Below, piece after piece: positions 38,448-52,300 of a DNA stretch of 64,000 nucleotides. The notes beneath the pieces are model-generated. The model was not told the origin of the DNA and searched no databases. It saw only the letters and a list, made by a program, of their open reading frames with translations. Position numbers and translations under genes: made by a program. The stretch comes from Scortum barcoo (lineage: Eukaryota > Chordata > Actinopteri > Centrarchiformes > Terapontidae), in the NCBI GenBank assembly GCA_023238725.1, contig CM041544.1, positions 5,600,001 through 5,664,000 on the forward strand, written 5' to 3'. Each line of letters starts with the position of its first letter. Positions within the stretch are counted from its first letter, which is position 1.

Positions 38448-39878
38448 GTAAGACCTCTAATAATGTCATTTCTGAGTTTATTTGGACACAGCCTGTCCGT
38501 GTGTCGGGCTGTGGGGACACTGTACTGTCGGCAGTGAGCAACAAACGTGTCTGAAGCTTTTAACCTCCGACAGTAACTTTGTTCTCAGTGTTAGCTCGAG
38601 CTTTGGGCCACTCTTAGCTAGCATCAGGACTTTGTCATTGACAGGTAACCAGCGTGACCGATCCCCCAGACGGAATATGAAATCAACAAGGAGGACGTGT
38701 GATTGAGACTCTGAATTTGTCACGTCGTTTGCGGTTCTTCGGAGCGGTGACTGCTGGCTAACATGCTGTCTGAGTGATTAGTGAGCTTGATCCAATTATC
38801 TGATCCAGCCAGCCTGAACCGAGTAAACAATGCAGATACATGTTTACAGACACACAGTAGCTGTCTCATCAATTCTTTGTCATATTGTCTTCCACTGACT
38901 CTAACACATGAAGTTAAAGAGTATGAAAACTGAAAGCAAAGCGCTTAAAAAGGTGTCCCTCATCTCCTGTATGGTAAATGTACCTGCTGCTTTGAGGGTG
39001 TTTTTGTCTCGCACAGGGAAACATGATGTTCAAACACAGATGAGAGGATCATTTTTTTTCTTTTTAGAGGAGACACACATTGCTTCACATTAGAGATACA
39101 AGCCTCTTTACAGTCTGTATGACACTGTAAGGTTTATAGTGCTCCGGTGAGATATTCACTGCAGATCAGAAGTGACAGCTGTGTTAAAAGTGGAAGGTCA
39201 TTATCTGACAAACATCTTTTTGCCTGCCATTTTTTCCTCTTCCTGTCACTACGTAAAAAATCCTAAGGATGCACACTTCTCTGGTATGTTATACAGTCTA
39301 GTGTTTGCATTCATAGAAGTGTCAGCTCACTAGAAGTTCAATTTTATAACTGAAGTAGTGTTAATATTGCACTTAGTATGAACTAATTATTGCTTGCCAT
39401 TGTTAACATTCATGGCTATTTAGTAACCATGAGCACACACTGAGCCATAAATTGGTTATAGAGTTAAGTTTTAACATCAAATGGTAAAAAAAAAGAAAAC
39501 AACAGAAACCACAAGGTTCTTTTTAACTGAAAAAAAATGTTTTTCTTTAACTAAAAAAAAAAGCTTAGTTGCTTCACAGAAAATCAAAACTCAGCGATTT
39601 TGGTAATTAGTTAATTGTGTCAGTCATTTATTAAGTAGAAGCGCCAAGTATTTGCTTTTTCTGGATTTTCAATTATGAGTTGCTGCTTTTTGTTGTTTCA
39701 TCATTGTGAATTGATACATCTGTGTATCATTGATTAGAAAAAAGATATAATGATAATTATATATTTATAACAGTATAAATACTTGTAGCCCTGCTTTTTT
39801 ATATATCTATTACACAATATGAGCTCATTGTTTATCAGTAGCTTAAAACTTTCTTTTCTTTCTTTCTGTACTGTGCAG
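38448..39878 (+). other. rmdn2: rmdn2 intron 1 (predicted)
   Basis: Donor at 38448. The acceptor is either TGTGCAG ending at 39878 or CTGCAG ending at 39886; both leave the same start codon. No coding exon or clear repeat inside. Confidence 0.4.
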
Positions 39879-39887
39879 GCCTGCAGG

Positions 39888-40333
39888 ATGGCCCAGACAG
39901 ACAGCAAGGTGCTGGTTCTGGGAGCTTTGGCTGGTGTGGCTGGCATCAGTTTGGCTGTGGTGTGTTACCAGGGCTTTAAGTCAAGACGAAGAGCCTCATC
40001 CCCGGGGCTCTACTGCAGCCGCTCTAATGAACAGAGGACTGGCTTCATGTTGGTGGATGGTCCAGGTCTGCCTCAGGGTCAGGCCGAGGTGCTGGAGCGC
40101 CTCGAGGCCTTGATCCAGTGTGTGTCTGAGCTGAAGGATGAGATGAAGTCGCTGAAGAACGCTCTGCCAACACTGCAGGGCCAAGTCAGAGAGGAGTTGA
40201 GGGGACGCAGTGAGGCACGCAGAGCCAGCCCTCTCCACAGGACCACACCAACGCGACGGAAAAGGGCGGCAGGCACCCTCAGCGGACCCAGAGCTGAGGG
40301 TCGGAGCTCAGAGGAGGCAGAGAGTGAAGGAGG
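39888..40333 (+). CDS. rmdn2: rmdn2 coding exon 1
   Basis: Encodes residues 1-148 plus two bases of codon 149. The ATG at 39888 opens MAQTDSK just before the membrane segment; an earlier in-frame ATG at 39819 lies before the acceptor and is not used. It contains the N-terminal anchor and the coiled coil. The donor is AGG|GTGAGT. Confidence 0.92.
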
Positions 40334-43300
40334 GTGAGTAGGTTAAAAGTTGGGGGATTCAGTATTTCAGTTTTATGATTAATGAATATACATTTCTCAG
40401 TAATGTATCTTCACATCCAACCTCACTTTTGTTGCCACAGATTCTAAGGCAGTCATGTGTTTTTCTAATGTCATACTGTCACCCCCTTTTCCTCACCCCC
40501 TGACAATGACACACACATATTGAATTGAAATGCTTTATGTATACAATATATAAGGTTCAAATGATTCACACTCACAGTATAACATAACATGATAAAAGTT
40601 GTTCAACAAAACGCATATTCACACACAGTCACTGACTTATTCGTAAACCAGTTATTAATTTCACATGGTAGACTTGGACCTTTGATCACAATCAGTTATT
40701 TGCCATCTCTGTGTGCACTAATCATACACTATTACATACCTGAATATATATTTTGTACCAAATGCATGACTGAACAAGGCTCTAAAGTGTGAACGTTATT
40801 TTGGCATGCTGGTACGAGTTCAGATGCCTTGACGTGCTCTGCTAAGCTCCCATGCTGAACTTAAACTTGTCTGTTGTCCAGTTAAAGTGCTCTCTGTAAG
40901 CTGATGTCAGCACTCAGCCAGAGAGATGAACCTCCACTCTGTAATGACACGTAATCATTGCGAGTGGATTTAGGGTGGTGTTTTTGTAGTTCCCACAACA
41001 CAAACAGAGTGACACATCTTTACGAGTAAAAAGATTTAGCTGATCGTTTCACATCAGGTTCTGGAGCCTCCATTAATAACATCAAGGTTTCATTTATGCT
41101 AGAGATAGAACAAACAAAAAACTGTTGATACTGGTGAAGTCTCAGAGCCTGAGGAAAGAAGCTGCTCTGGCTGGAGGCTATTGTCTTTATCCTTCAGGCT
41201 CTGCCTAGGCACTTCACATCACTGATACTCAGTAGATGGGAACCAGTAATATTCAGGGTGGTTTTAATCCCCCGCTGCACAAGTTTCCCTAAGAAATACA
41301 ACAGTTTTTGAGTTTTTTTGATCAGGGTGGAGATGTGAGACAGCTGGTTCTTTGTGATGCTGATTCTCAGGAACCTGAAACTGTTCACCTGCTCCGCCTC
41401 AGGTCCACTAATGTGAACAGGGTGTGTTTTCACCTCCTCCTTTCTAAAATCAACAATCAGCTCCTTGGTTTTGTTGACGTTCAGTAGTAGGTTGTTCTCT
41501 GCGCGCGGCTGTGCAACAGTGTTGATTTCTTCCCGATATGAAGTGTCTTCACTGTTTGTAGTCCATTTGAATTGTTTATTCTCTCCATGTCAGGGTATAT
41601 AAATATAGTGTGAACATAATTTAAGCTTTGTTTTATTAGTTTAATAGTTCTGAATCAGGACCTCCAGTCAATAGGCTTCTGATGATCAACATTTCATATC
41701 TGTTGCTACTTTGAACATTTATTTTACTCTGGAAATTGAGCACCTTTGACACATAAAAGTGATGATCTTTTTTGACTTGTAGTTATTCATAACTTTAATA
41801 GGTAAAGTTAGCCTGTCTTTTTTCAATAGTGATTGCTAAACCTGAATGAATCAGTAAAGGACCTGAATGGATTCAGATCTGATAAGTAGATTTAACTGTG
41901 AAATCTCATTCAGCAAGCGGAATCGATTGGATCCAGGCTGGCTAAAATGGGATTAAATCTCAGCCTCACAAGACTCAGCAGCCTTTGTGCTATTTGAAAA
42001 GTGATGCATTAATGAAACACAGTGTATGCCTGTCCTATACTTTGGTCCTATGTACATCCTATATTTTGACATTCTTCAGTAATCTCTTAATTAGCTTGTC
42101 TGTGGACCTTGTGCACATTGTGTGTGTTCAATGTTAAAAAATGCATCAAATACATTTATGTTAATTCTAAAAGAACGTTTACGGTCTGATTCATCACATA
42201 CATTTCCATATGCACACGGTAGCTGATACTGAGTGACATTAAAACATTTCTTGTCATAATGTAGAATCAGTGTTTTCATTACATCGTCTGTCCAGCAGAC
42301 TCCACTGTTCATTCAGCTGCTGCTGTGAATTATCAGTATCAGCTTCAGCCATAATGTGTCATCCTGCATGACTGTCTTCAAGTAAATAATTCCAGCAGAT
42401 AAAACCCAAATAAATAAGCATTATCGCAACTCAGGTGGCAAACTGTAAATTAAAATCAGGTTCATTTTTGCAGTCTTATCTGCTGATCAGTATGCGAATC
42501 AAAAGTCTTGCGGCCCTCCTACTTTACCAGTTAAACTTGCGTGCTCATTTTATGTGCTAAATTATAGTCATGACAGTATGTACATTTGCCTCCGGTGCTG
42601 CAGAGAACAGCAGACTAATCAAGTATCACATGCCCAGTCAACCACCTCCATCCTCAGCCAAATGCCTTGAACTCATGCCAGCCTTGGATAACATAAACAA
42701 CAGATGTGTTTCTTTTGAATGGACTATCATTTTAAATCTCATCTCGTGAAAACAAATGCCAACTGTTAAATGATTATAATTAAGCTAAGTCTTTAATGTC
42801 AGGCAGTCTTCAGTTTTTCTTGGACATGACAAGAATATATTTTAAATACACCATTCGGAAACAGTATCAATTCAGAAAACGCTGAGTTTAAATATTGTAG
42901 CGCTTGAAGATGTTCTGCAAGGACTTGGATTTCATCTGTTGCTCGCCCACTTAACCTGGATTGACTTATGCTTCCTTTGTGTAGGAAGTAGATTATATGA
43001 AGTGCCAAGAAGACGTCACAACACAGAGTGCATCTGCTCTTACATCTAAACCACACAGTTTTTTAGGTGTGCAGCGAGCCTTAGATCACAGCTGTATGGC
43101 TCCTCCTCATCCCTGTTACTGTCCTTGCAATGATTAATCAGTTGCCTTGGAGCGATATGTATTAACAATAACAACACAAAGTAGGCCAACTGAACCACCA
43201 GTGTTCACGGGATAATTAACCAGTGTTGTGTTTTACTGTCTGGGTCCTCTAAGAATCACATTCCATGCAAAGGTTGGGTCGAGCTGACGTCAGGTGATGT

Positions 43301-46300
43301 ACAATGTTTCTGATTTCTGAGATAATTGAGATCCAACCAGATACATGTGTCCATAAACATTTGCTGTTAGAAAAGATGAATTACACATTTTTTCAGGGCA
43401 ATTTACTGCAAAATGCGTGACGTATTGACACAGAACCAGACGTGTAAAGTATTGATATCATTTCATTATGGATAAACATTTGAGATCAGTCTGCCTCTAC
43501 TTATGTTACCTTCGCCCTCCTCATTGGCTGCAAGAGCAGATTGAAGTGTAAGACTGCCCTCTAGCAGATGCGGTTCACAGGTTTTGAGTGACAGTCGTTG
43601 GCCTCATCAAATGCTTTTAATTACAGCCCGGGTTATTATGCTGTAAAAGGAATCACATCACATACACACCTCCCATAATTAAAGAGCCCTCCCTGCCGCT
43701 CTGTTATTTGTAAGAGCAGAGGGTGTGGGGGATAGTGGGAATGGTACAGTGAAGAAATTTCAGCCCCTTAGGTAACGTGTAGTGTTCCCCCAGAGGGGCC
43801 TGTTACACCCCTAATTCTCACATGCATTTAAAGGGAAGTGTTTTGGTGCGCAATGTCTACACATAGTATTACCCCTAAGAGTCGTGATGCTAAGGGTTGG
43901 TTAACAGTTATTGCATGTTTGTTGAAACCTAAAGCCTTGAGAATACATTTAAGGTGAGCTAGATTGGTGCATTTATTGCTTGGTGCAATATGTCGGCTTG
44001 CAAACGCCTCATTTCAACATATTTCTGCCTTTAGGTGTTTATCAGCAATCCTCAAATTGAGAGACAAACATGTCTTAAAGTGTGGGGCAGCAGATTTCCA
44101 ACAGGGGGCATCATGCAAGTATGAGCAACAATCCCCCAAACTCCGCTGCAGAACATGATAGATGCACATCACGAACAGGCAAAGGCTTTTGTTTATCCCC
44201 CTCTGGAGCTGACTGCCTTTGAAGCCTTAATGGTTTTCTAATCATTATGTTGAAATGTTTTTTCTAGATGCATAATTGCACTTGATTGGTTGAAGACAAT
44301 ATATAAATGATAATTTTTTCAAATCAAAGCTTTGTCCTTTGTATGTTTTCAGACATTACAAGTGTGACCAGTGCCGGCACATTGTCTGATTAGACATTCG
44401 AGCTCCAGCCTCAGTCTGTGCAGTAATGCATATTGTTTCTTCAGAAATGTTTGCAAATAACAGAACAATTAGTAAGATATAATGACAAAAATTATGGAGC
44501 AGGACAGAGCTGATCAAAACGGGGAAGGTGTAGGCCCAGCCACTGAAAGGTTGAAAGTTCCAGCTGTTTATTCTGTTCACTCCTCATGTGTCACAACGGC
44601 TTGCTCAGAGCTACCTCTCTGCAGGTAAGGAGACCCATCAATCACCCCGTCTGTGTGCCAAGCTGTCAGAGGCCTCATTTAGAAGTGTCTTGTAGGAACT
44701 TGTAGGAACTCCTTGAACAGTTCCCACTGAGTTTATTCACATCACGTCGCTGTAGCTCAAGGACATTACCACTTCTTTTTTCCTTTTCCAAAAAAATAGC
44801 ATTTATGATATTGGATAGTTGTTGATTTAAGCAGAATTAAGCAGGAGTTTTGTTTAGTGACGGGCAAGCCTGATCAACACACAGAAATGTTTAGAAAGAG
44901 AGAAGGGCGCTCATTGTCTGCTTTGTGATTAAAAGCTTTACTCTGACTTCCCTGTGACAACATGGTACGTATTGCTCTGCAGCTGTCCGTGCCTAACACC
45001 TCAACATCTGTATCCTCAGATTCATACTTTAATGAAAGGCTTTAACCACACAAACACAGTTACAATGTATATGCAGTGCACAGGGAGCAGACAGCTGTCT
45101 GGTGTGTGTTTAGGTTAATGACCACCCTCGTCTATCATTCAGGCTTGCTTTAATAGTTAATGCTGGCTTTTCTGTCATCCTACAACCTTGACAATTTTAT
45201 ATTAACAATGGAACGCATGACTGCTCATGTGAATGGGTCACTCTTTGTGAACTGTGAACCCCCAGAGAATTTTATTAAACTCTGCAGTTTGTTTCAGATT
45301 GATGGAGCATTTTAGCATCTATTAGCTTGTTTTAGTTTTCCAGTCAACAGATGTACTGTTGTGGTTCACACTCACCTGCATCAATAATATGAACTATTTC
45401 ATGTCCTTGGATGCTTGTTCAAATCGTGACAAAGCTGTCATTACCATTATTAGAGGAGAAAACTTTTCGTCAGGTCACTCTCACCAACTGTGACTCTTTG
45501 TGTTTCATACTTCTTTCATTCCCTGGAAGAGAGGCATCATCCCACCTCCTGTGCAGGTGTGTTTTTGCTCACCCATTGTGCCTATGTGCCTATTTGCTCT
45601 TTGGCAAAATTACAAAGCCCAGTTTCCAAACTTGTTACTTCCTCCTACTATTTTAGGACCAAAGTGTTACAACATCCTTATGGGTATGCTATTTATGGTT
45701 GCTCAGTAGAAATGACAGTAGTGTGTTGACGTGAGCATGAATTATTGCATTCATCAAAACATAGTAGTGTTATCATGTGTCTGTAACAAATGAATGACAG
45801 GTTCTTTTTTACCCACACCTTTTCTTCTGCCTGACTTATTTAACCCCAACAAAGGGTGGCATAGTTAGAAACCCTGTGATGTTGATCAGTGGGAAAGTGG
45901 GCGTTAACACCCAAAGAATCAATCCCTGCCAAGCCATTAGTGGGGAGAGAAAATTGAACTTCACTCAGTCATTCATTGTTACGGAGCACGCTTTCAATGG
46001 TCCTGTCACCACAGCTACACGGTCTGAATAAGCTGGTCTGCATGTTCCAAGGCCCGATGATGTTGGGATGGTAACTCAGGTTTGTTTTGAACCGTGTAAC
46101 CGCAGAGACTACCATTGCTAAGCTCTACTGAGAGATCCCTTCATTGCCCCTTGGGGTCTGTATACTGAGGAGTTGATCTCCTGTAGTGCAAACATGGCCT
46201 GTTGAAAATGAAAGTTAAAGCTCTCCAGTGTTAAACTTTACATAGTACGCAGAGTGTTAAAAGGTTGGACACAGCGTGGGCAGAGGTATTACAGTGTTTG

Positions 46301-49300
46301 TTGTCACTAAATACAGTGTGGAAGATAAAACCAAATGTTGCAGTTGGCTGTGTTTCATACAAGTGACAGATTTATTGATTCTGGCACTGCCTTGGTGTAA
46401 TGATAATGTCCATCCATAGAGTTAAATGCTTCATCTAACTATTATATTGATATGGATTTAAACTAGCATTTAACACCTATCATTGCCTGGAACTCTGCTT
46501 GTAAAAAGAAAGACCTCACATGGGGCTCTGGGAAGTTGTGATGGGCATTTTACAATTTTAAAAAAGTAATTGACAGACTAGTTGATAATGGAAATAGAGA
46601 ACAGTTTCTTACATTTCTGAAACTTTTTTCTGATGATCAGAATGATCAGTTTGTCTGCCAGATCAATAGTAAATGCTCTGACCACTCCTTCAATAATAAA
46701 AAGTATTATCTCAGTCGCTACTTCTTCCACTAAATCTGCACCTTGAGTATCGGCTCAAGTCACAAATCATTGCCCCGTCTGTCTCTCTGTCATGAGCTCT
46801 CACTGCTTCCATGTGCATCACAATCAAACACTTTCCTTCATATTGTTTTGCACTTAAGAGCAAGTATTAAATATTTTCTCCTTATACAAACTGAATGTGC
46901 CTGCAGAAAATAATATTTCTTGTCATGTGTGAGTCATAGGAATGCCCGCTGGTATATTATGTACCTAGTAAGTGTTGAAACACTAATGACAATATTTAGA
47001 CTTGCTCTTTCAGATGCAAGTAACATTACAAGTATAATAATGGTTCCTGCACAAACATATATGCACTACATAAACTCACACAGTAATACAAATAGATCCT
47101 CAGCTTCTTTTTTCTTTCAACTCAAGTGATTCATGAGCCATGGAATGGCGTGACAGGAATGCGCTGATCACTCAGTACTCTGCTGCCTGTCTCTCCAGCT
47201 CCACTGAATAAATAACTGCAGGGAGGGAGGGAAAACGGACTGCTGAATGAATAAAAGGACAAAAGGATGAATGAATTAGGGAATGAATGAATGACACAAG
47301 TCCAACAGTGGGACTGTCTTGCTAGATTTAAAAGCCAGGCTTGTTTGTTGCAAGGCACTGCTTTATAACAGGGTGTGGGCAGACAAAAAAGGAAGACCAC
47401 AATAGTCAGAGTAAACACAAAAGCACACCCTTTCAGATTTTTTATTAAGCTGGGGTGTATTGGCCAATAAATGGTTTGAGCCTTACTTGAAGGTTTTAGG
47501 GTTTACTCAGGGGTTAGTGCAGAGAGGGGGATTGTAGAAAGGCTTTAGCGCACTATCACAAAATTACAGTATAAATACAGATGGAGATTAAAATAAAGGT
47601 GCTGCCAAGTCTAGTTTCTCTTACAGCTATAGTGATTCTCCATCACTCACACCTGGATTTGAATTTAGTATAATCCTATTGATAAGAGTGGCTAATGCTT
47701 CTATCAGACTCTCATTAATTGAAAAATTGAAAAGTGAGTACAATTAACAAACATATGAACAGTTGAACGTGGCCCATAAAACCGGAATAATGAGCTGAGA
47801 TACAGTGAATCACTCCGTAAAGCTGAGGAGAAGTGCAGGTTTCAATCAGTTGGGTTCTAACATTTGGTGAGTTTCTCACTATGAGTCAGATCTTTGACAC
47901 ACACTTAGCCACGCGATCCATTATTTATATAAAAACACTGAATACTGCCACTTTAAAGCATCCACAGAATTATCTCAGCACGCCGTCGCAAGCCTCATTG
48001 GCTGTTGCTGTTGACGGCCGTGGTGCCTTACTCTTGACAGTTCCTTTCTCGACTGAAGAAAATCTCATGCCCTCATATTACTCCTGTAATCACAGCACTC
48101 GGGATTGAAGGTGTGTGTCGTGAGGTGGAGTCGGGAAGCAGCCTCCGGCACGAGGCACCTGTTGGGTCCGTGGCGTTTCTGTTTGTGGCCCGCTCCGACA
48201 CATCCCTCCAGAACCATGGCTCAGAGCCCAAAATATTCCCTAAACCACCAATGACGCACATGCAGCCACTGCCAACACTTAATAGAGGCTTTTCATATTT
48301 TCACCCTCATCTGTGTCTTTCAATTTTACCTGTGCTGTTAATACAGCTTTTTCTTTTTACTGCTTTCTGCTCCTTAAGTGTTAGCTTAGGATGTTTGTAC
48401 TTACTTACAGTAGTTGAAAGGACACCATAAAGCATTGAATGTGAGTGTTGCGTGTCTCACCCTGACAAACAAGTCTGCCTGAGTTTGTGGAAAAGCCTTC
48501 AGGTACACGTTAAGACGTCAAGAGTTTCTTAACAGCTAGTGCTTATAAACAGTTAAGTGACCTTCTTATATAAACAAACCCTGTGTCATTTGTGTGTAAA
48601 CAGGCAGCGAAGATTGATCCTGTATAATCAGCGCCTGGCAGAAAAGTGATTGTAAAAATGCTTGTTAAGACGAGATTGTGATTGATCTGAAAAACGGAGG
48701 TGTTTTCGTTCCACCTCACAAGTAGATGATGGTTTTACATTGAATTACTGGATGCAGGCCATCGTCTCATAACTCATTGAAACTGGCAGCATTTAGGCTG
48801 TTTATTGATGCTTCCTGAGGCCAAATTGCATCTTGCTGATGGCAGGATGGAGTCAGTCTGGTCTGGTGATTGGAACCACCCAGATATTCACTTCAGCTTT
48901 CTAATCCACATCAGTAAAGTTTAATTGCACATGCTGACATCAAATCGAACCTGCAACTTTTCTTTTACCAACACGTTGTCTTCTGTGTTTGTTTGTGCTT
49001 CCAGGTATATGACTGCACTGACCGACTCTGAGGAAGAAGAGTCAAATGATGCAGAACAGGGAGATGATGAACAACCTGCAGACGAGTTGTTTCTCCTGCT
49101 GGAGAGGATCGACCGTCTGCATCACGGCTCTGAATATGACAAAAGGGAAAGTCTCAGCATCCTCTTGGAGCAGAGAGAGGAGGTGTGTTAAAGTGGTTGA
49201 TAATTCCCTGCTTACATTCGGTTGATAAATGTTAGCTATCCTGTCGGTCAGTACAGAGCGGAGCGTGTTAACATTTTGATTTGTGCCTCTGTAGTTTGGA

Positions 49301-52300
49301 CAGACCTCAACATTTCTTTGGCGGCTAATCCGAGCTTACTGTGATGTTCATGACGTCAGCTCCAGTCTGGAGGAGAAGAAGACCCATGCAGAAGCTGGTA
49401 ATCTACCAAACCTTGTGTTGCACCTCATTTACCAGGCGTCCCACTCTGGAAGTATGATACTATAATGTCATAACCACGGCTGTTATACTGTCCAAACCAT
49501 AAATGTCAGTGTTGACCTACGATAGCTTAACAGACAAATCGTCTGTGGTAACAGCCTACAATAGACCAGACAGGGTTAGTTTCAAGTGTAACCATTGTTA
49601 TCCATTTTAGTAGGGTATAACTCATTGATGCTATTATGTCATACTAAACACTAGGCTGACTGTTATTATATCCCTATGTAATGTCATAGTGCTCACGTTA
49701 AATGAACAGCAGCTAGACGTTGTGTTGATTATTAGCCCTACACACTGACGTTTATCATCAAGTCAAAGGTTAAATCCTCAGTCGGTGTATGGACCAGCAC
49801 CCTTTTCGCCATAATAGTCAAATCATGATTAATAATCTAATCTATGATCTTGTAATTAAGTGAAATTTCTGACTGTCGTGGCTGAAGGGGCACTGTGCCA
49901 ACAGATTTTGAGCTTCAATGGCCAAAGACGGGACACATCAAGATTCTGATGCTATCTGAAGTTTCTATTTACATAGTAGCACTACAATTTATGTGACTGA
50001 TGTGGCTCACAATTGATATCAACTCAGATTGAATCCATGATTTTTTAGAGCCGTCTCATACAGATTGTTGTTTTGGCACAGTCTATAAAATATTTTTAAT
50101 AATCTATTGCATCCTGAACTAACACTTTGAAATACAATGTCTGATATAACCATACTGCAAATAAGTTATACACTCAACAAAGAGTCTTTTCAGTCTTTAA
50201 AGTCAACTTCCGGTTGACAAAACACTTTTTTTTGCAACCTCCCACAGGCTAGTTAAAAGCAGGGCACAAGGACTTTCCGTGCCTGTCTTGTGTTACACTC
50301 TAAGACGTTGTACAGAGGACCGTAATGCTTTTTCTTCTCAAACAGAGGCTGTTTTGTGATTCTGCCGAAGTTCAGACTGGATTGACCTGTTTCTCTGTAA
50401 TCCTTCCTCATCAATGTGCCTCTAATCAGAGTTGGTCAGGTGCTTCCTGCAGAGACACTTGTGTCAAATCATTTGACAGCGTTAGAGACACGGATATTTA
50501 AAGCAACAGGGCATCATATTTAACATTCATGTAGATAATAATAGAGCAGATGGAATGAGACACTTTCCACTGAGTGATGAAGGATTAAAACTGAGCTCTC
50601 TTCTTGGATTGTATTTCATATCACTTGTGTTTTTATTGCTTTAATCCAGCACCTGGTGATGCGTCTTGATTTATGTATATCCTATTGTGTTTTCTCAGTC
50701 AACACACCCCTTGACTCCGCTAATCCACTCTCTCTTCTTTTGTCGTGTGAACAAGAATATCCGGGGTGAATTGCGTGTGTTGAATTTGTGTCTCAGTGGA
50801 GCATCATTATCTGTTGTCTATCTTTTCTTTCCTCTCAGGGAAGGCGGTTGGCGAGGAGGCTGTGAGCCTGAACCCCACATGTGCTGAAAGTCACCAGTGG
50901 TAGGTTTGCGTAGTTTCTCTCTTTCCACCTGTCATCATTTAAAACCTACTTGTTGTTCTGTTCAGTGAAGTTTTCAATCCATCAAATTAATCAAATCATC
51001 AAGGCTACATGAGGATACAGTTTGACAGTACATGACTTGCTTTTACTGAGCCCCGTTTTGTGAATCACCTATGGTTAAATTCTAATCCACTTCACCTTTT
51101 TCAGTAAAGCCAGTGTGACAGAATGAAAGCAAAAACACAGGTGAGAGGTGCTGGGGGGCCTCTGCTTTTGAGTGATGCGTCGGCCTAAAGCAGCTGTTTG
51201 AACGATGAATGGTTTGGCTTAGGCATCTCTTTGGGCAGTTTAGCAAATGTAATTTGAACCAATCCAGAGGAATTGCAAAGAAATATGCAAAGAAAAGTGC
51301 AGATTTTGTCAAATGAAGGTGTGGAATAGTGCTGTCCAGCAGAGTTTTGCTGCATGTTTTGCAGACGTGGATGTTTTTGAGATAATAGCAGCATACCTTC
51401 TAAACATCTCCTTCCTGCAGATCACCCCTCAGCCACTCGATAGCATCACATCCAGTCTGAGGAATGTAAACACTTCCTACAGTGGGTTAACTTTTGCTCT
51501 GATAGACTGACGGTGGAATAACTCCTGTGATAAATGGCCCTCTGTTATTGCAGTTGCTGTTCCTGTGCGTAGGTGGTTGCTTCACAGCATGAGCTGTCCA
51601 TATTTACAGCTGTACATACTTACTTGTTGGGTTATGCTGGTGATACATGTGGTGCCAAGGCATTGTGGATTTGTATCCAGCTGAGCCCAGTCCATTTGTC
51701 TGCATTTTGTGTACGGTGGCTGTGGTCTGTTGTTGAACTAGTGGACAATTCAGAATGGCTAATAAATATCTTTCCAATTGGTCCTTAGTATAAAAATAAG
51801 TTGAGGGGAGTTTTGTCGCCGTAGGTGATTCTTAGACAAAGGAAATCAGGAGAACCTCCTCTCCCCTTGTATACCACCCCGGTTGCTCTGTTACTCAGGG
51901 AAAAATCCCCTTGCTTTTAATTAGTTGAGCAGAGTGGGCCTGATGGCATGAATCCCATTTGTTTTTGTGCAGGTCCCAGTGGTGCATTCCTCATCTGAAA
52001 CACTGCTCATGTCAAAACTTGACTGCTGATCATACATGGAATCCATGGCTGGGATAGGGAGATGAAGATTGCACCAGATGCAGCTCTGAGTTCAGCTTTC
52101 TGGTGTTTGAAAACAACTGCAAAGTCTGCTTCAGATGCAGCTGCAGTGAAAGGACTCATGTTCAACACTGAGCACTGAGCATATGAATTTCATACAGTAA
52201 ACAATGTGCTGTGTTTGCCTGTTTACATAATACTAATAGTTTCCCCAGTGTGCGTATTTGTTACCAATAATTACATCTGCTGAATTAGTGTCCAGTGTAA

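Noticed and set aside
39819..39887. Earlier in-frame ATG upstream of the chosen rmdn2 start
   Set aside because: It lies before the acceptor sites at 39878 and 39886, so it would be intronic; the family N-terminus begins just before the membrane segment.
48113..48430. 105-codon open frame in an rmdn2 intron
   Set aside because: No domain, becomes hydrophobic low-complexity towards its end, and has no splice context fitting the rmdn2 phase.
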